Below, piece by piece: positions 27,239-36,638 of a stretch of 64,000 nucleotides of DNA (its first letter is position 1; every line of letters begins with the position of its first letter). The stretch spans positions 434,001-498,000 of the forward strand of contig NZ_FMAF01000002.1 in assembly GCF_900094565.1 (NCBI RefSeq), read 5' to 3'. The position numbers and the translations under genes were made by a program. Below the pieces are notes generated by a model. The model had not been told where the DNA came from, did no database searches, and was given only the letters and a program-made list of their open reading frames with translations. This stretch comes from Martinezella lusitana (GTDB lineage Bacteria; Pseudomonadota; Alphaproteobacteria; Rhizobiales; Rhizobiaceae).

Positions 27239-28846
27239 CTAGAACAACTTGAGCCGTGTTTTGGGTTCCGGTTCAAGTTTTAGATTTTTCACACCCGGGT
27301 CGTCCGGCGCACCGCCGAAGAAGGGCCGTGGTTCCGGCTCCTGCTGGGCCGGCTCTGGCGCTGCGGCGGATGCGTCGGGCGCGGGTTTTGCCGCCGCCGG
27401 CTCCAACTCCATGACATAGGCATCGGCTGCCGGCGATGCAACTTTCGGTGAGGTTGATTTCGCTGGCACGGTTGCGGAAACTGCCTCGCGCACTGGCGGC
27501 AGCGATTTCAACGCTGCATCGACAGACACGGCAGAACCCTCTTCCACAGGTCCCTCGATCTGGCCGAAGGGGGCCTTCCATTCGAAGGCGTCGAGGCGGC
27601 CCGTCACGGGCGATAGCGGCAGCCACTTATCGGATACGAAACCATCGGCGACCCAGGCCGGGTCGCGCGGGGCGCGCAATGCCTGCGCCATCCAGTGACG
27701 CACGCGGCCCTGATCGCCGGTTTCGGCCTCCTCGATATCAGCCAGCAGCATGAAGGCGCCTTCGCGCGCATCGATCCTCGCGGCGGCTTCGGCCTTGGCG
27801 CGGGCCTTGTTGAAATCCCCGGCATCCAGCGCCGCCTTTGCCGTGAGCAGCAACGCTTCGACATTGTTCGGGCGGATGGCCTCCAGCCGTTCGGCCCGTT
27901 TCAGCCGGTCGATGACGGAATCGCCGCTGCGGGCACGCACATAGGCCCTGCCGATCTCGGGGTGCGGATGCGCTTTCCAGACCTGCTCGAGCATGGAGGC
28001 GGCCTTGCGCACCTTGTCTTCGCGGAAGAGAGCTTTCGCCGCTATCAGCGCCGCCGGCACGAAATCATCCACCAGCTTCAGGGCCGCAAGCGCATCGTCG
28101 CGGGCACCGGCCGGATCGCTCTCCAACCTGTCGTTGGCGCGTGCCGTCAGCAGCACGGCCCGCTGGCGGTTCGCGGTGGTCTTGTCGACGACGTGGGCAA
28201 CCTTCTGCTGGTCGAGAAGCTTGATGGCATCATCCCAGCGGCCGGCCTGGCTGCGATATTCCAGCGTCGCCTGTGCCGCCCAGGGCAGATAGGGAGCCTG
28301 ATCGGCCGCTTTTTCCGCATATTGCCGCGCCGCTTCGTGCGCGCCGAGGCGCTTGGCTTCGAGGTAGAGGCCGCGTAACCCGAGCTCGCGCGTTTCCGGA
28401 TCGTTGGCCATCAGCTCGAATTTCTGGCGCGCCTCGTCGTGCTTGCCTTCGATCAGAGCCGCCTGCGCCTCGAGCAGGTTGATGAGGGGTTCCTGATCGG
28501 CGCGGATGAGGCCGCGCGTGCGCGCCGCCATCTTCCGTGCGAGCAGGGCGTTGCCGGCACCGGCGGCGATCAACCCGGTGGAGAGCGCCTGATAGCCGCG
28601 GTCGCGTTTACGGGCGCGGAAATAGCGGGTGACGGAATGCGGCGAGGTCCAGATCAAACGCAGGAACCACCAGACAATCATGACGGCGGCGATCAACGCA
28701 ATCAGGATGCCGGCGGCCACGATCAGCCTGGTCTGGTAAAGCTGGCCTTCCCAGACCAGCGAAAGATCGCCGGGGCGATCCGCGAGCCAAGAGAAGCCGT
28801 AGCCGAGAGCCAGGACGAAAACGGCGAAGATAAGCAGTCTGATCAT
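27239..28846 (-). CDS. hemY: HemY family protein (heme-cluster TPR membrane protein)
   Basis: The product has 535 residues: two N-terminal membrane segments (about 1-20 and 42-64), then the HemY N-terminal domain with FRARKRDRGYQALSTGLIAAGAGNALLARKMAARTRGL and a helical TPR-like body to about residue 420. A proline- and alanine-rich tail ends in EPKTRLKLF. This is the E. coli-type HemY, not protoporphyrinogen oxidase; it is linked to heme synthesis, but its exact action is unsettled. It is 15 bp downstream of the mitofilin gene and preceded by a GGAGCGCAGGA ribosome site. Confidence 0.92.
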   Translation of the reverse strand: MIRLLIFAVFVLALGYGFSWLADRPGDLSLVWEGQLYQTRLIVAAGILIALIAAVMIVWWFLRLIWTSPHSVTRYFRARKRDRGYQALSTGLIAAGAGNALLARKMAARTRGLIRADQEPLINLLEAQAALIEGKHDEARQKFELMANDPETRELGLRGLYLEAKRLGAHEAARQYAEKAADQAPYLPWAAQATLEYRSQAGRWDDAIKLLDQQKVAHVVDKTTANRQRAVLLTARANDRLESDPAGARDDALAALKLVDDFVPAALIAAKALFREDKVRKAASMLEQVWKAHPHPEIGRAYVRARSGDSVIDRLKRAERLEAIRPNNVEALLLTAKAALDAGDFNKARAKAEAAARIDAREGAFMLLADIEEAETGDQGRVRHWMAQALRAPRDPAWVADGFVSDKWLPLSPVTGRLDAFEWKAPFGQIEGPVEEGSAVSVDAALKSLPPVREAVSATVPAKSTSPKVASPAADAYVMELEPAAAKPAPDASAAAPEPAQQEPEPRPFFGGAPDDPGVKNLKLEPEPKTRLKLF

Positions 28847-28861
28847 TCCTGCGCTCCGTCC

Positions 28862-30124
28862 TTAATTCTGTTTCCCGGTGTTGGCGATTGCCTTCGAAAG
28901 CGCATCGCTCACCAGATCCTCGACGCGGATGCGGGCTTCCAGCGATTGCTTGAAGGCGGCGGAGGCCGACTTGGCGGCATCGGGCAGGCTGTTCCATTCG
29001 GTCACCGCACCCGGCAGATCGCCATTCTTCACCTTGTCTTCGAATCGCGCGGCGATTGCATCGACGCTGTCGCCGGGAACGTTGCCGACGGGGCGGACCT
29101 GCACCAGGGTCTTGGCGCTCGAGATCAGGCGGTCGCTCCAGCTCTGATTCGGATCGTTGCTCTCAGTCGTGGCGACGATCGCGGTCGCGACATCCGTGAC
29201 CCGACGGATCAGGTCGGCGCGGGAGGGAACGCCGGTCTGGGCGAAGGTCTTGAGATCGGCAACGGCAGGGTCGTCCGAGGCGACATTGGCGAAGGTGTCG
29301 AGCTCGGGCTGGAAGGGGCCGCCCCGGTCGATCGCCGCCTTCAGTGCCGCGGCGGCAATGGCGCGGGCGACCGCGCTTTCCTGGCTCGGTTGATTGAGCT
29401 TCTTCTCTGCGTCGTCGAGACGCTTGCCGACCTCGGCGTCGGAGCTGGCCTGGCTTTGGGTTGCCTTGCCGAGGTCCGCCTTCAGCTGATCGACTTCCGC
29501 ACTCAGGGAAGCGATCTTCTGATCTGCATCGGCGCTTGCCGTTCCCGCCGATCCACCGGTCGAGGTGCCGTTGGCGGCAGCCGTTTCGAGCGCTGAAATG
29601 CGGGCAGCAAGAGCGCCGTCGGGCTTTGCGGCAGGCGCCGCGGCGAGGCTGGCGATGCTCTGCTTCAGCCCGTCGATCTCAGCGTTCAGTGCGGCAATAT
29701 CGGCGGAATTGTCCTTGCGCGAGCCGCCGCCCGGCAACAGGCCGGCATATTGAACGGCGCCGGCGCAAACGAGCGCAATCAGGCCGCCGACGATGCCGGC
29801 GGCGATCAGGCCGGAGGTTGAACCTTCCCGTCGCTGCTGATGTTCTGCATAGGAGGCATGAGGTTCGGCCTGTCGTGTCGTCGTGGCCTGCGGCTCTTCC
29901 GGGACGGGATCAGGGGTAGGCTCGCGAGGCTCCTCGCGCAGCGGCTCCTTGTCCGCCTCCAGCGGCATTTCCACTTCATTGGCGGAGGATGAGCCGAACT
30001 CGCCGTGGGCGTGCTCCGTCATATCCTCGGGGGCTGCGTCCTGCGCAGTTTTTTCGGCCTCCAGATCAATCGTGACCGGCTCGTCATTGGGCTTCGAATG
30101 GTTAGGCGGTTTTCCCGGTACCAT
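28862..30124 (-). CDS. Alphaproteobacterial mitofilin (Mic60-like) membrane protein
   Basis: The product has 420 residues. A long acidic, proline-rich cytoplasmic N-terminus is followed by one membrane helix near 105-128 (GLIAAGIVGGLIALVCAGAV). A coiled coil follows (about 140-245, with repeated IAALNAEIDGLKQSI and IASLSAEVDQLKADL), then a C-terminal mitofilin-like region. This matches COG4223, the alphaproteobacterial relative of mitochondrial Mic60, which shapes cristae and intracytoplasmic membranes. Published surveys place it beside heme genes, as here. It is 79 bp downstream of hemD. Confidence 0.88.
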   Translation of the reverse strand: MVPGKPPNHSKPNDEPVTIDLEAEKTAQDAAPEDMTEHAHGEFGSSSANEVEMPLEADKEPLREEPREPTPDPVPEEPQATTTRQAEPHASYAEHQQRREGSTSGLIAAGIVGGLIALVCAGAVQYAGLLPGGGSRKDNSADIAALNAEIDGLKQSIASLAAAPAAKPDGALAARISALETAAANGTSTGGSAGTASADADQKIASLSAEVDQLKADLGKATQSQASSDAEVGKRLDDAEKKLNQPSQESAVARAIAAAALKAAIDRGGPFQPELDTFANVASDDPAVADLKTFAQTGVPSRADLIRRVTDVATAIVATTESNDPNQSWSDRLISSAKTLVQVRPVGNVPGDSVDAIAARFEDKVKNGDLPGAVTEWNSLPDAAKSASAAFKQSLEARIRVEDLVSDALSKAIANTGKQN

Positions 30125-30203
30125 GAGGTCCTCTTTTCATGCGCTGCAACGAAGTTAGACAGACAAGGCGATTATGGAAAGACCTTAGATCAAAATTGCG
30201 GCC

Positions 30204-30932
30204 TTACTCAGCGTCGAGCAGCGCCAGAAGTCGGTCCTCATTCGGCATGTCAGCGATATCGACGTGTAAACGCATCTGAGGGGGAATCGCTCCCGCGATG
30301 GCCTCGCTCAGGCAGAGGAAGTGCGTTTCGGCGAAGATCTCAGGATTTTCCTGCACGAAAGACAGGCCGAAAAAACGCTGCGCCGTCTGATGGGAATAAA
30401 GCAGCACCGCATTGGCGCTGATATCGATAAAAAGCCGGCGAAGAGTATCATCTTTCGGAGCGATATCCCGCATCCGGTAGCATTCAACCGTGTGGAACGG
30501 CAGTTGCAGCTCCGCCAATCTCGCCTCGAAGCCGGCGGCGCGGGGATGGCCCGCGAGATAGAGGAGGGGAGCCTTGGCAAGGCTTGCCGCGTGGTCGGAA
30601 ATCAAGGCCGCAAGTTCCGTGCCGCCCCCTTCGGATATGACGACATTGGTGAAGCCGAGGCTTGCCGCCTCTTTGGCGGTTGCCTTGCCGACCGCAAAGA
30701 GCGGTCGGCCGAGATAAGGCCCGAGATCGGATCCCAATGCGGCCAGAACCCGAATCGCTTCGGCGCTGGTGACGGCAATGGCGCCTTGTGTGTCCAGGAG
30801 CGCGCGCCTGGCCTCGTCGGCATGATGGACCGGCTCTGCCAGCGGCAGCAGCAGCGCCTCGTGACCCATCTGCGTCAGTCGCCGGATGGTGCGTTCACCC
30901 GAATGCTGGGGACGGGTGACGACAACGCGCAT
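30204..30932 (-). CDS. hemD: Uroporphyrinogen-III synthase
   Basis: This 242-residue enzyme cyclises hydroxymethylbilane to uroporphyrinogen III. The sequence is characteristically variable but shows the HemD N-terminus MRVVVTRPQHSGERTIRRLTQMGHE, AVTSAEAIRVLAAL, the central FAVGKATAKEAASLGF and the late ALLYSHQTAQRFF segment. The start is 6 bp after the hemC stop, which confirms the assignment. Confidence 0.92.
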   Translation of the reverse strand: MRVVVTRPQHSGERTIRRLTQMGHEALLLPLAEPVHHADEARRALLDTQGAIAVTSAEAIRVLAALGSDLGPYLGRPLFAVGKATAKEAASLGFTNVVISEGGGTELAALISDHAASLAKAPLLYLAGHPRAAGFEARLAELQLPFHTVECYRMRDIAPKDDTLRRLFIDISANAVLLYSHQTAQRFFGLSFVQENPEIFAETHFLCLSEAIAGAIPPQMRLHVDIADMPNEDRLLALLDAE

Positions 30933-30938
30933 CGGATG

Positions 30939-31868
30939 TCAGATCCAGTCTTCGAAGAAGGTGCTGCCTGCCTCGGCGCGTATGGCCTGGCCGGCATTGG
31001 TGCCGAGCGCCTCGGCGTCGCGGCGGTTGCCCTCGATGGTGGTCGTATGCACCTGCTGTCCATCAGGCGTCAGGATCATGCCGAAGAACCGCAGGTGATC
31101 CCCCTCGCAAATTGCATAGCCGGCAATCGGCGTCCGGCAGGAGCCGTCAAGCGCGGCGAGAAATGCGCGCTCGCAGGAGACGGTATCGAAGGTAGGGCCG
31201 TCATTGATGGCGGCGAGCAGGTCGTTCATCCTGGCGTCGCCAATGCGGCTTTCGATGGCGATCGCGCCCTGTGCCGGTGCCGGCGGAAATTCGTCGGGAT
31301 CGAGGATATCGGTGATGACTTCGACCTTGCCGAGCCGCTTCAGGCCGGCAACGGCGAGCAGCGTTGCGTCTGCCTGCCCCTCTTCCAGCTTGCGCAGCCG
31401 GGTCTGGACCGAGCCGCGAAAGGTGATGACGTTGATATCGGGGCGCAGCCGGCGGATCAGCGCCTGGCGGCGCAGCGACGCGGAACCGACGGTCGCGCCG
31501 TGCGGCAGCTCGATCAATCTCGGTGACGTGCGGCCGATGACGGAATCGCGGATGTCCTCGCGCGGCAGGTAGGCTGATAGCGCCAGGCCTTCCGGAAGTT
31601 TCGTCGCCATATCCTTGGCCGAGTGCACGGCGAAGTCGAGCTCGCCCGAGGCCAGCTTCTCTTCAAGCTCTTCCGTGAACAGGCCCTTGCCGCCGATCGC
31701 CGCCAGCGAGCGGTCGGTGATGCGGTCGCCCTTGGTTGTGAGCACGGCGATTTCGAACATCTCCTCCGGAAGGCCGTGCGCCGCCATCAGGCGGTCGCGT
31801 GCCTCATGTGCCTGGGCGAGCGCCAGCGGGCTGCCGCGCGTTCCGATCCGGAAAGGTTTTGTTTGCAT
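30939..31868 (-). CDS. hemC: Hydroxymethylbilane synthase (porphobilinogen deaminase)
   Basis: This enzyme of about 309 residues condenses four porphobilinogens into hydroxymethylbilane. The opening [19 protein letters not shown], the active-site region [15 protein letters not shown] with the catalytic aspartate, the [13 protein letters not shown] arginines and the cofactor-binding cysteine in [13 protein letters not shown] are all present. The start is set at MQTKPFRIG (31868), the usual rhizobial N-terminus; an ATG at 31907 has an equally plausible ribosome site. It is the first gene of the minus-strand heme operon and divergent from tsaD. Confidence 0.96.
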   Translation of the reverse strand: MQTKPFRIGTRGSPLALAQAHEARDRLMAAHGLPEEMFEIAVLTTKGDRITDRSLAAIGGKGLFTEELEEKLASGELDFAVHSAKDMATKLPEGLALSAYLPREDIRDSVIGRTSPRLIELPHGATVGSASLRRQALIRRLRPDINVITFRGSVQTRLRKLEEGQADATLLAVAGLKRLGKVEVITDILDPDEFPPAPAQGAIAIESRIGDARMNDLLAAINDGPTFDTVSCERAFLAALDGSCRTPIAGYAICEGDHLRFFGMILTPDGQQVHTTTIEGNRRDAEALGTNAGQAIRAEAGSTFFEDWI

Positions 31869-31952
31869 CCGCTTTGATCCGTTGTTACCGACAGTTCCCG
31901 TAACCATATTTCCGCTTCATCGCAATCGACCAAAAGGCAACGAACAGCTTCC

Positions 31953-33050
31953 ATGGCGTCCATTCTTCGTATTCTCGGCATCGAAACAAGCTGCGACGAA
32001 ACCGCTGCAGCCATTGTCGAACGCCTAGAAGACGGCACGTCCACGATTTGCTCCGATGTCGTCCTCAGCCAGTTGGAGGAGCATAGCGCTTATGGCGGCG
32101 TCGTGCCGGAAATTGCTGCGCGTGCGCATGTCGAGGCGCTGGATACGCTGATCGACGAGGCATTGAAACGCGCCAATGTGTCGCTCTTGGACGTCGATGC
32201 CATCGCCGCAACATCAGGCCCAGGCCTTATCGGCGGGCTGCTTGTCGGCCTGATGACCGGCAAGGCGATCTCGCGCGCCACAGGCAAGCCACTCTATGCC
32301 ATCAACCATCTGGAAGGCCATGCCCTGACGGCGAGGCTGACCGATGGGCTTGCCTTTCCCTATCTGATGCTGCTCGTTTCCGGCGGCCATACGCAGCTTA
32401 TCCTCGTGCGCGGCGTCGGCGAATACGAGCGCTGGGGCACGACCATCGACGATGCGCTGGGCGAAGCCTTCGACAAGACGGCCAAGCTCCTGGGTCTTCC
32501 CTATCCCGGCGGCCCGGCCGTGGAGGCGGCGGCCAAAAGCGGTAACGCGGATCGCTTTGATTTCCCGCGGCCGCTTGTCGGCGAAACACGCCTCGATTTT
32601 TCCTTTTCCGGCCTGAAGACCGCGGTACGGCAGGCGGCAACGGCCATCGCGCCGGTCACGGAGCAGGACATTGCCGATATCTGCGCCTCTTTCCAGAAGG
32701 CGGTCTCGCGCACGTTGAAGGATCGCATCGGCCGCGGCCTGCAACGCTTCAAGGCGGAATTCCCGAAGACGACGGAAACGCCGGCGCTCGTGGTCGCCGG
32801 CGGCGTTGCCGCCAATCTCGAGCTGCGCCGCACCCTGCAGGAGCTTTGCGACACCAACGGCTTTCGCTTCATCGCGCCGCCATTGAGACTGTGTACGGAT
32901 AATGCCGTCATGATCGCCTGGGCCGGACTGGAGCGCATGGCAAAGGGCGCAGCACCTGACGATCTCGATGTGCAGCCGCGTTCGCGCTGGCCGCTGGATC
33001 AGAAGGCGGAAACTCTCCTGGGTCATGGCAAACGCGGAGCGAAGGCATGA
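31953..33050 (+). CDS. tsaD: tRNA N6-adenosine threonylcarbamoyltransferase
   Basis: The product has 365 residues and is the catalytic subunit of t6A37 formation in tRNAs that read ANN codons. The ASKHA-fold motifs [15 protein letters not shown] at the N-terminus, the metal-binding HLEGH near residue 113 and [13 protein letters not shown] late in the protein are clear. It overlaps gpsA by four bases (ATGA). It is divergent from hemC across 84 bp. Confidence 0.97.
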   Translation: MASILRILGIETSCDETAAAIVERLEDGTSTICSDVVLSQLEEHSAYGGVVPEIAARAHVEALDTLIDEALKRANVSLLDVDAIAATSGPGLIGGLLVGLMTGKAISRATGKPLYAINHLEGHALTARLTDGLAFPYLMLLVSGGHTQLILVRGVGEYERWGTTIDDALGEAFDKTAKLLGLPYPGGPAVEAAAKSGNADRFDFPRPLVGETRLDFSFSGLKTAVRQAATAIAPVTEQDIADICASFQKAVSRTLKDRIGRGLQRFKAEFPKTTETPALVVAGGVAANLELRRTLQELCDTNGFRFIAPPLRLCTDNAVMIAWAGLERMAKGAAPDDLDVQPRSRWPLDQKAETLLGHGKRGAKA

Positions 33051-34036
33051 GCGGCAACGAACGGATCGCAGTCATCGGCGCAGGCGCCTTCGGCACGGCG
33101 CTCGCGGCCGTCATCGCACTGACCGGCCGCAGCGATGTGACGCTCGTCGGGCGCAAGGCGGGGCTGATGGCAGATCTTGCAGCCGACCGGATGCATGATG
33201 CCGTATTGCCCGGGATCCTGCTTCCGGATTCGCTGCGGTTTTCGGCCGAACCTGATTCCATCTCCGATGCCGGCATCGTGCTCTTCGCCATGCCGTCGCA
33301 GACGCAGGCCGATGCGGCCAAGCTCTATGGGCCTTACCTTGCCAAGGACGCTGTCGTCGTCACCTGCGCCAAGGGCATCGACAAGGTCTCGGGTGATCTT
33401 TTGACCGACATGCTCGAGCGGGAACTGCCGCAGCATGCCATCGCCGTCCTCTCCGGACCGGGCTTTGCCACCGATATCGCCAAGGGCCTGCCGACGGCCA
33501 TGGCGATCGCGGCGGCCGACATGACCGTTGCTGAAAGGCTTGCGCAGGCGATCTCCGGTCCGAGTTTCCGTCTCTATGCATCGGACGATCGCATCGGCGT
33601 GCAGCTCGGTGGCGCCTTGAAGAATGTGCTGGCCATTGCCTGCGGCATCGTCGAAGGCCGTGGCATCGGCGATTCCGCGCGTGCGGCCCTGATCAGCCGC
33701 GGCCTGGCCGAAATGTCACGCTTCGTCGCGGCCAAGGGCGGCAAGGCGGAGACGGTGCGCGGGCTCTCCGGTCTCGGCGACCTCGTGCTGACGGCCACCA
33801 GCCATCAATCCCGCAATCTCAGATTCGGCATCGCGCTCGGTCGCGGAGAAGCGGGCGATCCGACGCACGGCACGCTGGTTGAAGGTGCTTATGCCGCCTC
33901 TATCGCCGCGCGGTTGGCTGGCGAAATCGGCGTCGACATGCCGATTACCGAAGCAGTTTCGGCCATCATCGACGGCAAGCTCGACATAGCGACCGCCATC
34001 GGCCAATTGATGACGCGGCCTATCACCACGGAATAG
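33047..34036 (+). CDS. gpsA: Glycerol-3-phosphate dehydrogenase [NAD(P)+]
   Basis: This 329-residue enzyme makes sn-glycerol 3-phosphate for phospholipids. The dinucleotide-binding [10 protein letters not shown] is at residues 10-19, and [25 protein letters not shown] and the catalytic lysine region [15 protein letters not shown] are in order. It is translationally coupled to tsaD. Confidence 0.96.
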   Translation: MSGNERIAVIGAGAFGTALAAVIALTGRSDVTLVGRKAGLMADLAADRMHDAVLPGILLPDSLRFSAEPDSISDAGIVLFAMPSQTQADAAKLYGPYLAKDAVVVTCAKGIDKVSGDLLTDMLERELPQHAIAVLSGPGFATDIAKGLPTAMAIAAADMTVAERLAQAISGPSFRLYASDDRIGVQLGGALKNVLAIACGIVEGRGIGDSARAALISRGLAEMSRFVAAKGGKAETVRGLSGLGDLVLTATSHQSRNLRFGIALGRGEAGDPTHGTLVEGAYAASIAARLAGEIGVDMPITEAVSAIIDGKLDIATAIGQLMTRPITTE

Positions 34037-34065
34037 TTTTCTCGATATCTGAAGGAGCCCAAGCA

Positions 34066-34359
34066 ATGCTGTTCGCCTTTGTCTGCAAGGATAAACCCGG
34101 TCATCTGAATGTCCGCATGGAGACGCGCCCGGCGCATGTGGAGCATCTGAACAAGCTGAATGCCGAAGGAACGCTGAAGATAGCGGGGCCTTTCCTCGAT
34201 GCCGACGGCAAGCCGAATGGCAGCCTCGTCGTCGTCAGCGCCGAGACCATCGAAGCGGCCAAGGCGATCGCGGATGCCGATCCCTATACGAAGGCCGGCC
34301 TGTTCGAGAGCGTCGAGATCAAGCCGTTCAATTGGGTCTTCAACAATCCGGAGGCATGA
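34066..34359 (+). CDS. YciI family protein
   Basis: The product is a 97-residue single-domain YCII protein with a ferredoxin-like fold: FVCKDKPGHLNVRMETRPAHVEHLN, where the histidine of the RPxH motif is conserved, then GPFLDADGKPNGSLVVVSAETIEAAKAIADADPYTKAGLFESVEIKPF. YciI relatives have putative hydrolase or dehalogenase-like roles. It is 29 bp after gpsA, preceded by AAGGAG, and three bases before the EVE gene. Confidence 0.9.
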   Translation: MLFAFVCKDKPGHLNVRMETRPAHVEHLNKLNAEGTLKIAGPFLDADGKPNGSLVVVSAETIEAAKAIADADPYTKAGLFESVEIKPFNWVFNNPEA

Positions 34360-34362
34360 GGC

Positions 34363-34794
34363 ATGGCGCATTGGCTCTATAAATCCGAGCCGTCTTCCTG
34401 GTCGTGGCAGCAGCAGAAGGCGGCTGGCGAAAAGGGGACCGAATGGACCGGCGTGCGCAACTATCTCGCCCGCAACAACATGCGGGCGATGCAGATCGGC
34501 GACAAGGGTTTCTTCTACCATTCCAATGATGGGTTGGAGATCGTCGGTATCGTCGAGGTTTGCGCGCTGGCGCATCCGGATTCGACCGCCAAGGACGACC
34601 CGCGCTGGGAATGTGTCGATATCCGCGCCGTCCGCGATATGCCGAAGTTTGTTTCCTTGAAGGACATCAAGGCCAACCCGAAGCTGTCGCAGATGGCGCT
34701 CGTCACCTCCATGCGGCTTTCGGTCCAGCCGGTAACCGACGAAGAATGGCTCGAAGTTTGCCGCATGGGCGAACTTGACAATCCTCCCGTCTGA
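34363..34794 (+). CDS. EVE domain-containing protein
   Basis: The product is a 143-residue single EVE domain, a PUA-related fold that binds modified bases or RNA. The opening HWLYKSEPSSWSWQQQ, then WTGVRNYLARNNMRAMQIGDKGFFYHSN, the aromatic-cage region, and ALVTSMRLSVQPVT are family signatures. The start follows the YciI stop by three bases with GAGG upstream. It is shared in order with tsaD-gpsA neighbours, which hints at RNA modification but does not prove it. Confidence 0.93.
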   Translation: MAHWLYKSEPSSWSWQQQKAAGEKGTEWTGVRNYLARNNMRAMQIGDKGFFYHSNDGLEIVGIVEVCALAHPDSTAKDDPRWECVDIRAVRDMPKFVSLKDIKANPKLSQMALVTSMRLSVQPVTDEEWLEVCRMGELDNPPV

Positions 34795-34812
34795 TCCCGG
34801 TTCGAGGAATCG

Positions 34813-35463
34813 TTGAAAACCGATCCGGAAAGCTTCATCCGCGCCAATACCAGCCTCATGGCGCCGCCGCATGTGCCGGAGGTCCGGCTGCATCTGGCAA
34901 GCGAAGCACATGAACTCTGGCTGAAGACAGAAGAGGAGTTGGAAGAGATCGGCCTGCCGCCGCCCTTCTGGGCCTTTGCCTGGGCGGGCGGGCAAGGATT
35001 GGCACGCTACATTCTCGACCATCCTGAAATGGTTGCCGGCCGGACGGTGCTGGATTTCGCCAGCGGCTCCGGGCTTGTGGCGATCGCGGCGAAGCGCGCC
35101 GGCGCCCGCCATGTGCTGGCGGTCGATATCGATCCATGGGCCGGTACCGCGTTACGACTGAATGCGGTCGAAAACAGTGTCGATCTCGACTTCGCCGGCG
35201 ATAATATCATCGGCCGTGCGGTGGATGCCGACGTCATACTTGCTGGTGACGTCTTTTACGATCACGATTTTGCCGGGAGCCTGGTTCCCTGGCTGCGGCA
35301 ATTGGCAGGTGAGGGGAAGCTGGTTTTGGTCGGTGATCCCGGCAGGGCCTATCTTCCCAAGGATCGCCTGGAAGAGCAGGCGACCTATCAGGTGCCGGTA
35401 ACGCGGGCGCTGGAGGACAGCGAGATCAAGAAGACTACTGTCTGGCGGTTTCTTGCCGGCTGA
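34813..35463 (+). CDS. Class I SAM methyltransferase, ETFB lysine methyltransferase-like
   Basis: The product has 216 residues. SAM motif I is VLDFASGSGLVAIAAKRAGA (about 78-97), followed by AVDIDPWAGTALRLNAVEN and AGDVFYD as motif post-II. It resembles the seven-beta-strand methyltransferases related to human ETFbetaKMT; an Agrobacterium homologue has been reported to methylate the electron transfer flavoprotein beta subunit. TTG is the start codon at 34813, with GAGGAA 4 bp upstream. It is 18 bp after the EVE gene. Confidence 0.85.
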   Translation: MKTDPESFIRANTSLMAPPHVPEVRLHLASEAHELWLKTEEELEEIGLPPPFWAFAWAGGQGLARYILDHPEMVAGRTVLDFASGSGLVAIAAKRAGARHVLAVDIDPWAGTALRLNAVENSVDLDFAGDNIIGRAVDADVILAGDVFYDHDFAGSLVPWLRQLAGEGKLVLVGDPGRAYLPKDRLEEQATYQVPVTRALEDSEIKKTTVWRFLAG

Positions 35464-35469
35464 AGACCG

Positions 35470-35871
35470 TCAGGGCCTGATCACGCAGACGCCGGCTTCG
35501 TACGAGCAGGGATTGTCGGCATAACGTACGTTGATGACCTTGGCGCGCGGCCTTGGCTGCATCGCGGCAGGGCGGGCATAGGGGTTGTAGCCGCCATAGC
35601 CGACGACATAGGTGCCACCATTCGCCTGATAGACATCGGCCGTACCGGCATAGGTGCCGGTGTCTGCGGCTTCGCGTGGTTCCATGAGAATGATTCTGGC
35701 CGGCTGCTGCTGCCCGAAACCCTGCGGCGCCGATGTCTGGTTCAGGCGCACGAGGCCCGAATGGTCGCGGTGATGCCAGTGACGGTAATCGCCTGCCAGC
35801 ACCGCGCTTGACGAAAATGCGGCTGTTGCCGCCAAAACGAGCGCTGATGCCCTGAAAAGATGCAAGCTCAT
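35470..35871 (-). CDS. Small secreted histidine-rich protein, unknown family
   Basis: The product has 133 residues with a signal peptide (MSLHLFRASALVLAATAAFS, cut after VLAG). The mature part opens with HWHHRDH, then a glycine- and tyrosine-rich stretch around YVVGYGGYNPYARP, and ends with CSYEAGVCVIRP, whose two cysteines could form a disulfide. I do not recognise a characterised family. It converges with the methyltransferase gene, the stops only six bases apart. Confidence 0.75.
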   Translation of the reverse strand: MSLHLFRASALVLAATAAFSSSAVLAGDYRHWHHRDHSGLVRLNQTSAPQGFGQQQPARIILMEPREAADTGTYAGTADVYQANGGTYVVGYGGYNPYARPAAMQPRPRAKVINVRYADNPCSYEAGVCVIRP

Positions 35872-36174
35872 GATTCGCCCCCGTTTGGGTCGGTTAATGA
35901 AATCTTAACGGCAGATTGCCCCAAGACCGGCGCGAAGTCCACGTCAGGGTTGAGGAAATGGTAAATGAGGTCGAATGGGGAGCGCGTCCTTGCATACTCG
36001 CTAAAGTGCAAAGCGATCCCAATCGATTAAATTCGGTGCAGGCATCAATTGTGCTTGTCGATAGGCGTCCGGGTGATTAATGGTCGCAATGATGCAACGC
36101 ACACAGCATGTCTCTGCGCGCGCGTTGTCCCGGATATCCGGGTTTTAAGCGTATCGTAACGCCGCGAGGTTCTG
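35872..36174. other. Spacer holding the promoter region of sdhCDAB
   Basis: This 303-bp spacer separates the secreted protein gene from sdhC and must carry both promoters. A perfect 14-bp palindrome sits close to sdhC. I see no gene and no well-formed sigma-70 hexamer pair that I would defend. Confidence 0.5.
36129..36142. promoter_or_regulatory. 14-bp perfect palindrome before sdhC
   Basis: CCCGGATATCCGGG ends 32 bp before the sdhC start and is followed by TTTT. It could be an operator or a short structured element in the leader. Confidence 0.45.
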
Positions 36175-36573
36175 ATGGCGAACGTCACACAAAACCGGCC
36201 CCTGTCGCCGCATCTGCAAATCTACAAACCCATTCCCACCATGGTCATGTCGATCGTTCACCGCATCACCGGCGGCGCGCTCTACTTCGGCACGGTGCTG
36301 GTTGCCTGGTGGCTGATCGCCGCGGCGACCGGCCAGGGCTATTTCGATCTGGTCAACTGGATCCTGGGCACGATCATCGGCCGGATCATCCTGTTCGGCT
36401 ATACATGGGCGCTGCTGCATCACATGATCGGCGGCCTGCGCCATTTCGTCTGGGATCTCGGTTACGGTTTCGATCCTGCCGTCTCGACCAGGATGGCCAA
36501 GGTCACGCTTATCGCGTCGATCTGTTTGACCGTGCTGGTCTGGATCATCGGCATCGTCATCAGGCTGGGTTGA
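36175..36573 (+). CDS. sdhC: Succinate dehydrogenase cytochrome b556 subunit
   Basis: This 132-residue membrane anchor has three helices and binds heme b and quinone in complex II. The signature RPLSPHLQIYKP, SIVHRITGG and the heme-ligand region HHMIGGLRHFVWD are present. It is first in the sdhCDAB operon. The ATG at 36175 gives the conserved MANVTQNRPLSPHL start. The next gene is separated by a palindromic repeat. Confidence 0.96.
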   Translation: MANVTQNRPLSPHLQIYKPIPTMVMSIVHRITGGALYFGTVLVAWWLIAAATGQGYFDLVNWILGTIIGRIILFGYTWALLHHMIGGLRHFVWDLGYGFDPAVSTRMAKVTLIASICLTVLVWIIGIVIRLG

Positions 36574-36580
36574 TTGGTGT

Positions 36581-36624
36581 GATCGTTTCCGAAAACCGCT
36601 CGATGATTTTCGGGATCATGCTTT
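36581..36624 (-). repeat. Rhizobial palindromic repeat, copy 2
   Basis: On the minus strand it reads AAAGCATGATCCCGAAAA then GAGCGGTTTTCGG, matching copies at 16501-16550 and 49348-49392. CCGAAAA and TTTTCGG pair to give a hairpin. It fills most of the 65-bp gap between sdhC and sdhD. Confidence 0.8.
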
Positions 36625-36638
36625 AGAGGATATTTCTC

